From Corynebacterium atypicum (GTDB lineage Bacteria; Actinomycetota; Actinomycetes; Mycobacteriales; Mycobacteriaceae), in assembly GCF_000732945.1 (NCBI RefSeq), contig NZ_CP008944.1, positions 2,174,263 through 2,238,262 on the forward strand: a stretch of 64,000 nt of DNA. The letters run 5' to 3'. Under the pieces are notes generated by a model, which did no database searches, was not told the origin of the DNA, and saw only the letters and a list, made by a program, of their open reading frames with translations. The translations under genes and the position numbers were made by a program. Positions 56,052 to 63,200 of the stretch are shown here, piece by piece. Position 1 is the stretch's first letter. Each line of letters starts with the position of its first letter.

Positions 56052-56745
56052 GGCCAAAAGTTTAACCGTCGCCCGGCGCGCCTCGTGCGCCTCGGTTGCC
56101 CTCTGCGCACTCACAGCAGCCATGCTCGGCGGGTGCGGCACAGGCGAGCACCAGCCCGCGCTTTCCGACGCCCCCGCCACCGCGCACCCCAACGCGACGA
56201 GCGACGCGGCGGCCGGCGGCGAAGGGGCGGAAGGCGATGCGCACGGCCTCGGCAGCGTCGATAGTTCCGCGCCGCCCGCCGACGAGCTGCCCATCGACGA
56301 ACTACCCGTCGACGCCCGACCCGAGATCGACCCGGACAACCTGGCCGAAGAGCCCTGCCCCTTCCTCGACGACTCCTTCGTCGAAACCACGAACGGCCAG
56401 CGAGTCACCAGCGCCGGGATCGACCACCGCTTTGCCACCCCGGCATGCGTCTTCTTCTCCTACCCCGAGTACCCCCAGCTGCAGGTGATGGTACGCCGGA
56501 TGCCCAGCGCCGAAGACGCTACGGCCGTAATCGATCACGCCGCCCCCATCGATTCAACGAACCCCGCCGAGGACATCCCCGGCTGGTCGGGCGGGCGGGC
56601 CGGAGGCCAGCTCGTCTCCCCGCCGCTCGGCGCAATCTACGCCGTAGCCAACCACGACGTCGCCGTGGTGGTGCTATCGAACCAGGAGCAGTCCTTCAAG
56701 GCCGAGCAAGTCGCCCGCGAGGTCATCGCGCGCCTGGGCGGCTAA
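56050..56745 (+). CDS. DUF2020 lipoprotein
   Basis: 231 residues. The signal peptide has a lipobox, TAAMLGGCGTGE (lipidated Cys near residue 29). An acidic Asp/Ala/Pro-rich linker runs to ~95. The soluble domain then begins EPCPFLDDSFVETTNGQ and includes CVFFSYPEYPQLQVMVRRM, typical of DUF2020, a mycolate-actinobacterial family of unknown function. The ATG at 56050 overlaps the hrrS start codon on the other strand; an in-frame GTG at 56044 is an alternative. TAAGCT (56037-56042) ends 7 nt before the ATG. Co-regulation with hrrS is likely from geometry alone. Confidence 0.82.
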   Translation: MAKSLTVARRASCASVALCALTAAMLGGCGTGEHQPALSDAPATAHPNATSDAAAGGEGAEGDAHGLGSVDSSAPPADELPIDELPVDARPEIDPDNLAEEPCPFLDDSFVETTNGQRVTSAGIDHRFATPACVFFSYPEYPQLQVMVRRMPSAEDATAVIDHAAPIDSTNPAEDIPGWSGGRAGGQLVSPPLGAIYAVANHDVAVVVLSNQEQSFKAEQVAREVIARLGG

Positions 56746-56897
56746 GAGACCGCCACCTTCTGGTACGGCATCTGCGCCGAGACCCAGGGGAAGACGACCT
56801 CCATGAGCAGCAGGAAGATAGCCACCGCCGCGATGAGGAGGATCACCGCCTTGACCGGGGCCGGGCCCGGCAGACGCCACCACAAGTAAGGCCACAT
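56742..56897 (-). CDS. 51-residue single-span membrane protein
   Basis: The ATG at 56897 has a good AAAGGGAGCG site. The product starts MWPYLWWRLPGPAPVK, has one transmembrane helix (AVILLIAAVAIFLLLMEVVF) and ends PWVSAQMPYQKVAVS. Small proteins of this shape, with a short GP-rich N-terminus and a FPW motif after the helix, are conserved in many actinobacteria without known function. Its TAG overlaps the TAA of the convergent DUF2020 gene (CTAA). It lies downstream of the sortase gene on the same strand. Confidence 0.75.
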   Translation of the reverse strand: MWPYLWWRLPGPAPVKAVILLIAAVAIFLLLMEVVFPWVSAQMPYQKVAVS

Positions 56898-57034
56898 GAA
56901 CGCTCCCTTTCCGCCATAAGTTCCCGGGAGCTAACTGCCACTAGTTCCGGGCGCCCGCTCCCGATGGGCCCCAGAGTATCCCTCCCGGGCCGATGTGCTT
57001 GCTTGGCCGCCACCCCACCCGGGGGCCTGCCGCC

Positions 57035-57943
57035 TCAACCGTGTGCTGCCGCGACGTTCTCCTTCGGCGCCACAGACACCAGCATGCCGTGGATCACCAT
57101 GCGCTCCGCATTAGAAAACTGCGGATGGCAGGTGGTCAGCGTGATCATCCCCTCCAAGCCAGATAGCTGCCCCAGATCAGCGTGCCCGCTGCGCTGCGAC
57201 GGACCGCTCGGGTCTAGGTGAGCCGGCCCGGTGTCCGCTGGGCCCGCCAGCTCCGACACCCCGGCCGCACCCGGCGCACCTGGCAGCGGTTCAATCACCG
57301 CGACGTCGTCAGGCGTCGTGATCAACCTGCCCGTCACTGCCGCGTAATCGCCCGCGACCACCCGCTCGACCTGCTCCGGCGACAAGCAAGCCGCAGCCTC
57401 GCCGCGCCGCGTCGCCTCGTCCTCCCCAAGGGGAAGCACCCGGTAGGTGAACGTCGCCTCGCGTGTCTCTACCGTTAGCTCGTCGCAGGCCTGCAACGCG
57501 CCGAGGTCATTAAACGGAGCACCTTTGCCTACGCGGTGCCCGGCGAGCGCAAAGTTGCCGGGCTCACCGGGCATCTGGGTCTGCGGATACCGGCCCGGGC
57601 CCGCCAGCAACGCCTCCTCGCCTGTCCCCTCGACCACCGCATACTGGTAATCAGCGCCAAAAGCCGGAGTACGCAGCCACGCAAAAGCGTCCCCCAGCTC
57701 CGGCTGGATCACCTTGCGCGGATTGCCCGTGGCCCTATTCCAGGATTCAGCCAGCCCCTCGCCCGCCTTCTCCTGCAACTGGCCGGACTTGAGGTTCGTC
57801 CAGAAAGCCTCATAAAAGGCGAATAACAACAGCAGCACGCCGACCATCACCAGCACCTCGCCGGCGACCTGGCCGAAAGTGATGCGCGGGGGCGCGCCAC
57901 GATTCCTGCCCACGTGCGGCCTCGCCTTTCCGGAACGTACCAT
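57035..57943 (-). CDS. class E/F sortase
   Basis: 302 residues from the ATG at 57943; TACAGT (57950-57955) ends 6 nt upstream and no ribosome binding site is seen, so leaderless. After a basic N-terminus there is one transmembrane anchor (VLVMVGVLLLLFAFYEAFW, ~30-48). The sortase beta-barrel has NFALAGHRVGKGAPF (catalytic His near 135), ITLTTCHPQFSNAERMVIHG (catalytic Cys near 277 and Arg near 284). A Gly/Pro-rich insertion (~215-260) separates the last strands, unusual for the family. The enzyme would attach or polymerise surface proteins, but no sorting substrate is visible nearby, as often for housekeeping class E sortases. Confidence 0.88.
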   Translation of the reverse strand: MVRSGKARPHVGRNRGAPPRITFGQVAGEVLVMVGVLLLLFAFYEAFWTNLKSGQLQEKAGEGLAESWNRATGNPRKVIQPELGDAFAWLRTPAFGADYQYAVVEGTGEEALLAGPGRYPQTQMPGEPGNFALAGHRVGKGAPFNDLGALQACDELTVETREATFTYRVLPLGEDEATRRGEAAACLSPEQVERVVAGDYAAVTGRLITTPDDVAVIEPLPGAPGAAGVSELAGPADTGPAHLDPSGPSQRSGHADLGQLSGLEGMITLTTCHPQFSNAERMVIHGMLVSVAPKENVAAAHG

Positions 57944-58012
57944 AGATGAACTGTACTTTATCTTGCCAAGAAACCTTCTTGACACCTCGACGCTACAAAA
58001 GGCTGAACTGAC

Positions 58013-59305
58013 GTGCTCGATGCTTTTGCCTATCCCGTATCCGGGATCATGAAACTCTGGCACCTGCTACTCCACAACGCGCTCGGACTCGAGGAGCAAA
58101 CCGCCTGGTTCTTCGCCATCATCGGCCTGGTCATCACCGTGCGCGGCCTGCTGCTGCCCTTCTTCTGGTTCCAGTACAAATCCGGGCGCTCGCTGGCCCT
58201 CATGCTGCCGATCAAACACCACCTGGACGAGCAGCTCAAAGAGAACACCACCCCGGAAGTCGCAGCGGCGCACGCCCAGGCCACCAAGAAGCTCAACGAG
58301 GAATTCAATTACCGCCCAGCCGCCGGCTGCGTACCCCCGCTCATCCAGATACCCGCATTCATGGGCCTCTACCGCGTGATCGTCAACATGGCCCGCCCGC
58401 GCGAGGGCCTGACCGGCGAGCACCAGCCCATCGGGTTCTTGAGCAAGGAAGACGTGGCTTCCTTCCTCAACACCACCGTCAACGGGGTCCCACTACCGGC
58501 CTACCGCACCCTCGACCCGAAGCTTCTCAGCATGCTCGGCACCACCTCGCAGGAAGTCGCATCCTTTGTGGGGCCCATCCTGGTGTTGGCCGTCACGTTC
58601 ACCACGCTCAACATGAGCCTGTCCATCTACCGGAACTTCCAGCAGCTCAACTACGACTCGAAGTCGACGATCAACACCAACAAAATGCTGATCGTGATGC
58701 TCGTCCTCATGCCCATCTTCCTGCTCAACCTCGGCTGGAACGGGCCGCTTCCGGTGGCCATCGTGATCTACTGGTTCGCCAACAACCTCTGGACCTTAAG
58801 TCAACAGGCCATCCTGCATACGCTGCTATCGCTCAAATACCCGCTCACGCAGGCCTTCCACGAATTCAAGGCAGAACGCAAAGCCCTCTACAAGACCAGA
58901 CAGAAAGCGCGGCGCCGCCGCGTCTGGCGCCGCCGCCGGCTACGCGCCCAGGGAATCGTCACCCCCTGGCGGATACCCCAGATCCGCAGCGAACTGCGCG
59001 CCATGAAGCAGGCGAAAAAGAAAGAGAAAGCCGAGGCCAAAGCCCAGAAAAAGGCCATCTCTGCGGCTAAGGCCCAGGCCCAGCGCAAGGGCCGGGCGCG
59101 AAAAGCGGCCGCCAACCCGGAGGCTTCCGCGCAGGATGGGTCCCCACAGGATGACCCCCTACAGGAAGAGACCCGGCAGGACCGGTCCTCGCCAGACAAC
59201 CTGCCGCCGCACCAACCGCAGCAGGACCAGACCCAGTCGGACCAGCAACCGCCAGATAAACCCCAGCCGGCCGAGCCCCGCCGCGACGACGACCGAGGCG
59301 AATAG
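58013..59305 (+). CDS. yidC2: membrane protein insertase YidC/Oxa1 family
   Basis: Helps insert membrane proteins, with SecYEG or alone. 430 residues from a GTG at 58013 (AAAGGCTGAACTGAC upstream). The five-helix core has AWFFAIIGLVITVRGLLLPFFWFQYKSGRS, where the conserved Arg of the hydrophilic groove is found, then the cytoplasmic hairpin KKLNEEFNYRPAAGCVPPLIQ and GLYRVIVNM. The last helices are around LPVAIVIYWFANNLWT. The C-terminal ~130 residues are first very basic (KARRRRVWRRRRLRAQG), then Gln/Asp/Pro-rich. Actinobacteria usually have the main yidC near oriC, so this is probably a second copy. Confidence 0.9.
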   Translation: MLDAFAYPVSGIMKLWHLLLHNALGLEEQTAWFFAIIGLVITVRGLLLPFFWFQYKSGRSLALMLPIKHHLDEQLKENTTPEVAAAHAQATKKLNEEFNYRPAAGCVPPLIQIPAFMGLYRVIVNMARPREGLTGEHQPIGFLSKEDVASFLNTTVNGVPLPAYRTLDPKLLSMLGTTSQEVASFVGPILVLAVTFTTLNMSLSIYRNFQQLNYDSKSTINTNKMLIVMLVLMPIFLLNLGWNGPLPVAIVIYWFANNLWTLSQQAILHTLLSLKYPLTQAFHEFKAERKALYKTRQKARRRRVWRRRRLRAQGIVTPWRIPQIRSELRAMKQAKKKEKAEAKAQKKAISAAKAQAQRKGRARKAAANPEASAQDGSPQDDPLQEETRQDRSSPDNLPPHQPQQDQTQSDQQPPDKPQPAEPRRDDDRGE

Positions 59306-59320
59306 CCCAGCCAGCTCCGA

Positions 59321-59971
59321 CTAGATCGAGTAGTCCGCGGGCGGAGCCGAGAGCAACTGCCGCGCGAGATCGCGGGCCACCCGCAGCGGGGCGTCGCTAC
59401 GCACCAGCCGAGCCCCAGCGAGGCCCCCGTCCAGGAAAATCAACAGCTGATTAGCCTGCGACGCGCTCGGGTACCCGTTCTTTTTATTAAGCAACGCGGT
59501 TAACGTCTCCTGGCACCACCGCCGATGCTCCATTACCGTCGCTACGATGAGCTGCTCGGAATCGGTATCCGGGCGAGGGTACTCATTAGCGGCGTTCTGG
59601 AAATGCGATCCGCGAAAATTATCCTGCTGGGCATCGTCGATGCATTGGTCAAAAAACGCCAAGATCTTCGACTCCGGGTCGTTCATCGACGCAACCCGCT
59701 CGCGCCACGATTCCCGCCACCGCGCATCCAAGTTCTTCAGGTAGGCCACCACGAGCGCGTCCTTCGAACCGTAGAGAGAATACAGCGACGCCTTAGCCAC
59801 ATCGGCCTCGCGCAGAATGCGGTCGATGCCTATCACACGGATACCCTCAGTGGTAAACAGATGTGTCGCGGAGGCGAGCAACCGCTCTCGCGGGCTCGGC
59901 CGCGAACGCCTTTTCTGCGCGGGCTTACCCGCCTGAGATGCGGATTTCTTCGCCGATTGCGCTGGGGCCAC
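59321..59971 (-). CDS. mcbR: TetR-family regulator McbR
   Basis: McbR is the global repressor of methionine, cysteine and sulfur assimilation genes in C. glutamicum, relieved by S-adenosylhomocysteine. 216 residues. The TetR HTH is GIDRILREADVAKASLYSLYGSKDALV (~48-74), and the ligand domain has FRGSHFQNAANEYPRPDTDSEQ and ANQLLIFLDGGLAGARLV, ending LLSAPPADYSI. I recognise these stretches as very close to C. glutamicum McbR. The GTG at 59971 has AAAGGAC 11 nt upstream. It is convergent with yidC2 (15 bp between stops). Confidence 0.92.
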   Translation of the reverse strand: MAPAQSAKKSASQAGKPAQKRRSRPSPRERLLASATHLFTTEGIRVIGIDRILREADVAKASLYSLYGSKDALVVAYLKNLDARWRESWRERVASMNDPESKILAFFDQCIDDAQQDNFRGSHFQNAANEYPRPDTDSEQLIVATVMEHRRWCQETLTALLNKKNGYPSASQANQLLIFLDGGLAGARLVRSDAPLRVARDLARQLLSAPPADYSI

Positions 59972-60395
59972 GGAAGTACTTGTCCTTTCGGCTGGTTACC
60001 GGGCGCGTCGGGGGAGCGCGGCGAGAATGCCGGGGTTAGCCGGCACATACTAGCCACGCTCAAGACGGCGGTTACGGGGTGCGTATCCGGGGGTCGGTTC
60101 CCCGGAGATCCATGCCCCACCATACTAGACAAACCGGTACGTTCGTAAAACCCGCTAACACGCCGGTCAGTAGTCGCCCGAGTCTAGGATTACGGCGCTT
60201 CACGGCGGCCGCGCCGCGCGCCCTAACACCAGCTACCTGCGGCCACAGAGCCTGCGGCGCGTGGCATCCCGCAGCACCAGCCACCTGAAGCGACCGAACG
60301 TGCTGCAGGTACTGCCCGACACACATCCTCGCGCGCAAAAAGCCGCGGCCGGAAAAATCAACCGCGGCTTGTCGTCTACTGCTTAACTGCAGAAG
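59972..60395. other. 424-bp intergenic region upstream of mcbR
   Basis: I see no credible gene. It should hold the mcbR promoter. TAGAC at 60127-60131 and GTCTA at 60181-60185 match the half-sites of the McbR consensus (TAGAC-N6-GTCTA) but are ~50 bp apart, so they do not form a normal site. The terminator of the GlsB-type gene lies at the right end. Confidence 0.4.
60336..60370 (-). terminator. rho-independent terminator of the GlsB-type gene
   Basis: AAGCCGCGG (60340-60348) pairs with CCGCGGCTT (60362-60370). On the minus strand the stem is followed by TTTTTGCGC. Confidence 0.85.
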
Positions 60396-60665
60396 CTACT
60401 TTTTGCTGCGCGTAAAGAACTGGACAATGCTCAGCAGAATGACGGCGCCAATCAGGCAGGTAAAGAAGCTGAACCACAAGCCGCCACCGGCCACATCTAC
60501 GCCGAACAGGCTCAGCAGCCAGCCCCCCAGGAAACCGCCGATGACGCCGACGACGATGTTGAGCAACACGCCCATCTGCGCGTCCGAGCCCTTAATCTTC
60601 GAAGCGATCCAACCAGCCAGACCACCGATGATGATCCAAGCAATAAAACCCAATTGCGGTGCCAT
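60396..60665 (-). CDS. GlsB/YeaQ/YmgE family membrane protein
   Basis: 89 residues, three transmembrane helices. Family signatures: IAWIIIGGLAGWIASKIKGSD near the start, GVLLNIVVGVIGGFLGGWLL in the middle and FFTCLIGAVILLSIVQFF at the end. Members are transglycosylase-associated or stress-induced membrane proteins; the molecular role is not established. The ATG at 60665 has GCGAGGGTATGTC upstream. It lies just downstream of the universal stress protein gene on the same strand, and has its own strong terminator. Confidence 0.88.
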   Translation of the reverse strand: MAPQLGFIAWIIIGGLAGWIASKIKGSDAQMGVLLNIVVGVIGGFLGGWLLSLFGVDVAGGGLWFSFFTCLIGAVILLSIVQFFTRSKK

Positions 60666-60707
60666 GACATACCCTCGCTATCTAGACGTAGAACTTCCGG
60701 CAGAACC

Positions 60708-60749
60708 GGCAGGCAGGCTTTGGGATTTTCCCAAGCAGCGATACCTGCC
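60708..60749 (-). other. long hairpin between uspA and the GlsB-type gene
   Basis: GGCAGG (60708-60713) pairs with CCTGCC (60744-60749), and GCTT-TGGGA (60717-60725) with TCCCA-AGC (60729-60736). There is no T-run. It could terminate uspA or act in the leader of the next gene. Confidence 0.45.
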
Positions 60750-60832
60750 CGCCAAATGCACATTCATGATAAACGTCCCGTGATACTTTTGCCAGCATCT
60801 CGGGACGAAAATCTAAGTTCTAGCCCAAATCG

Positions 60833-61735
60833 TTATAGAGCGTCCGGGCGAACCACCATCATCGGGCACGGCGCAGACTGCAGCAAAGCCCTCGACATGG
60901 AGCCAAGCAACATCCCGCGGAATCCACCACGGCCGTGCGAGCCGACGACGAGCAATTGCGCGCCCTCCGCGGCGTCGACAAGCGCCCGCACCGGACGATC
61001 CCGGGTGATGAGCTTCTTCACATCCACCGACGGGTGCCGCTCAACGAAGGAAGACAGCCGTTCCTCGAGCAAATCCTTCTGCTCGCGCTCGACTTCCTCC
61101 CACTGCTGCTGCGCCGCCGAAAGCCCCGCTAGCGAGGCCTGCACCTGCATGTCCATCCAAGTGTGTACCGCAATCAACTCAGCGCCGCGGGCGTCAGCCT
61201 CCGCGAAAGCGAACTCGGTAGCCTTCTGCGACACTTCCGAGCCGTCCACGCCAACCACGACGGGGCCGTACTTGTTGGCCTCGTCGACATTGTTGTCCTC
61301 GCGGACCACCACGACAGGGCAGGACGCGTGGGAAACCACCGCCGCGGACACAGAACCCATCACCATGCCGGACAGGCCGCCAAGCCCGCGCGAGCCCATG
61401 ACGATCATGGTGACCGACTTCGACATTTCGAGCAGCATGTCAATCGGGGAGCCCTCGGCAATGGTATGGCCGATCTTGATATCCGGCGCCACCTTGTGCG
61501 CGATCTCGCGCGCCTCGTCGATTTTCTCCATGGTCTCGACCTGGAGGTCGTCGAAAAGCTCCTGCGGCGGGACCATTCCCTCGGCGTAGAGGTACTGCGG
61601 CATGGTGTAGCTGGACGCCAACCGCAGCGGCACTCCGCGCTTCAAGGCCGTGTTAGCTGCCCATCGGACCGCGACGTGCGATGCCTTCGAGCCGTCGACG
61701 GCTACGACGATGATGTCTTCTTCCTGGGTGGTCAT
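60833..61735 (-). CDS. uspA: universal stress protein, tandem UspA domains
   Basis: 300 residues with two Usp domains. Domain 1 (~1-150) starts IIVVAVDGSKASHVAVRWA and ends with the ATP-binding motif GSRGLGGLSGMVMGSVSAAV. Domain 2 (~155-300) starts VVVGVDGSEVSQKATEFA and ends GSHGRGGFRGMLLGSMSRALL. Both keep the G-2X-G-9X-G(S/T) pattern, so both may bind ATP. The ATG at 61735 has AAAGGGCG upstream. Tandem Usp proteins in actinobacteria are induced in starvation and low oxygen; the exact role here is unknown. An upstream TTGACG at about 61833-61838 (minus strand) may be a -35 element. Confidence 0.9.
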   Translation of the reverse strand: MTTQEEDIIVVAVDGSKASHVAVRWAANTALKRGVPLRLASSYTMPQYLYAEGMVPPQELFDDLQVETMEKIDEAREIAHKVAPDIKIGHTIAEGSPIDMLLEMSKSVTMIVMGSRGLGGLSGMVMGSVSAAVVSHASCPVVVVREDNNVDEANKYGPVVVGVDGSEVSQKATEFAFAEADARGAELIAVHTWMDMQVQASLAGLSAAQQQWEEVEREQKDLLEERLSSFVERHPSVDVKKLITRDRPVRALVDAAEGAQLLVVGSHGRGGFRGMLLGSMSRALLQSAPCPMMVVRPDAL

Positions 61736-61980
61736 CGTAAAATCGCCCTTTCTCTTCGATGACGAGCTATCTAGGTGTTATCCGGGATGCCACAGTGTTT
61801 CAGGTACACACGGTATGATCTGTTATACACATCGCGTCAAGCGCCTATCGGAGCGCGCCTCACACAGGCCAGTCTACCGTGCTCTGCGGGCAGCGGCAGG
61901 TGATTGAGCGCGCTTCCTGGTTGATGCCGCCCATGGCTGAAATAGCCACAGGTCGCCCCGCACTACAGCACCGAAAAGGC

Positions 61981-62127
61981 TTATTCAGGCGTGGGTATCG
62001 GGTACGCAGCTTCCGCGTTTGCCGGGAACAGGGCTTCATAGATTGCCGTGACCACTCGCGCAACAAGCTGGCCGAAATCGGTGGCCAAAAAATCCATCAG
62101 TGGCGCAAAAATAGCGTTAAGATCCAT
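61981..62127 (-). CDS. 48-residue acidic amphipathic peptide, PorA/PorH-like candidate
   Basis: ATG at 62127, TAA at 61981-61983. The product begins MDLNAIFAPLMDFLATDFGQ, continues LVARVVTAIYEALFPANAEA and ends AYPIPTPE. It has no signal peptide, four Asp/Glu and one Arg in a helical first half, and a Pro-rich acidic end. Corynebacterial cell-wall channel peptides (PorH, PorA) share this size, the MDL-type start, the lack of signal and net negative charge; this resemblance is my inference. The start has no ribosome binding site, but a near-consensus TAGAAT ends 7 nt upstream, as expected for a leaderless gene. Confidence 0.65.
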   Translation of the reverse strand: MDLNAIFAPLMDFLATDFGQLVARVVTAIYEALFPANAEAAYPIPTPE

Positions 62128-62134
62128 GCCCCAG

Positions 62135-62140
62135 ATTCTA
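62135..62140 (-). promoter_or_regulatory. -10 element of the 48-residue peptide gene
   Basis: TAGAAT, five of six matches to TATAAT, ends 7 nt before the ATG at 62127, so transcription would begin at or within 1 nt of the start codon. Confidence 0.6.
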
Positions 62141-62192
62141 CTAGCGCGCCCCCGCCTCGGCAGTAGCTAAGGGACTCGGGCACAATACCCCC

Positions 62193-63200
62193 ATGAGCCG
62201 ACGTCAACCGCCACCGCTGCCGCCGCGAGAGGGGCTTTCTCCGAGCCGCGTCCGCGTGCCCAACCGGCAGCCGATGACGGCCTACGAGGTGGTACTCCAC
62301 GCAGTACTTACCCAACGCCACCGGCATCCCGACGACGGACCCAACGCGGTGCTGCAGCGTTTCCGCGAGCACCAAGTTGCGCTGCGAGACGTGCCGCAGG
62401 TACACCCCGACCAAATGCTCGACCCAGGAACGGACGTATGGTTCTACCGCAAACCCGCGCCCGAACCCGAGCTCCCCTTCGAGGCGCAGGTGATCTATCG
62501 CGACGAGTATCTCACCGTGGTGGACAAACCACCGTTTATGGCCGTGACTCCGCGGGGCAGGCACATCACCCAGACGCTAATCGTGCAGCAGCGCCGGCGT
62601 ACCGGGAACGAGGAGCTCTCGCCGGCTCACCGCCTAGACCGGCTCACCTCCGGGCTGGTTGTGTGTACCAACCATGCTGAAATTAGGGGCCAGTACCAGC
62701 AGCTTTTTGAACAGCGCCGGGTTTCTAAGGTCTACCATGCCCTCGCGCCATATAACGCCCACATCGCAGACCAGGTCAGCCGCTGCGCGAGCGAAGGGCG
62801 TGACTTCCAGTGGTCGAGCCGCATCAAAAAGCGGGTAGGTGTTCTCCAGGCGCAAACCGTAGAAGGCCCGCCCAACACGGTGACTCGCGTTCTGTCCGTG
62901 GAACCGCTGAGTTCGCCAGCGGTGTCGGGGCCCTCCGGGCGCTTAGGCACCCTGGCCAGGTACGTATTACAACCGCTGACCGGCAAGACCCATCAACTTC
63001 GCGTGCATATGGCCGCCGCCGGGGTTCCGATACTCAACGATCCGCTGTACCCGGCGGTACTTCCCGACGCCCCGGACAACACCGCCGCGCCACTAGCGCT
63101 GCGAGCAGCGAAGCTCGGGTTTGTAGATCCACTTACTGGAGAACCCCGAACCTTTCGTGCGCCAGCCAAGCCCGCTTATCTCTCCGGGTTATTGGACTAA
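62193..63200 (+). CDS. RluA-family pseudouridine synthase
   Basis: 335 residues. The RluA catalytic motif is AHRLDRLTSGLVV near 150, with the essential Asp. It is preceded by VIYRDEYLTVVDKPPFMAVTPRG and followed by RVSKVYHALA and the C-terminal signature TGKTHQLRVHMAAAGVPILNDPLYP. An N-terminal ~80-residue segment replaces a typical S4 domain. It isomerises uridine in rRNA or tRNA; the target cannot be told from sequence. CACAAT (62181-62186) ends 6 nt before the ATG. Confidence 0.92.
   Translation: MSRRQPPPLPPREGLSPSRVRVPNRQPMTAYEVVLHAVLTQRHRHPDDGPNAVLQRFREHQVALRDVPQVHPDQMLDPGTDVWFYRKPAPEPELPFEAQVIYRDEYLTVVDKPPFMAVTPRGRHITQTLIVQQRRRTGNEELSPAHRLDRLTSGLVVCTNHAEIRGQYQQLFEQRRVSKVYHALAPYNAHIADQVSRCASEGRDFQWSSRIKKRVGVLQAQTVEGPPNTVTRVLSVEPLSSPAVSGPSGRLGTLARYVLQPLTGKTHQLRVHMAAAGVPILNDPLYPAVLPDAPDNTAAPLALRAAKLGFVDPLTGEPRTFRAPAKPAYLSGLLD

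Noticed and set aside
60127..60185. TAGAC and GTCTA half-sites upstream of mcbR as an autoregulatory McbR operator
   Set aside because: The halves are ~50 bp apart instead of 6, so they do not form the known site.
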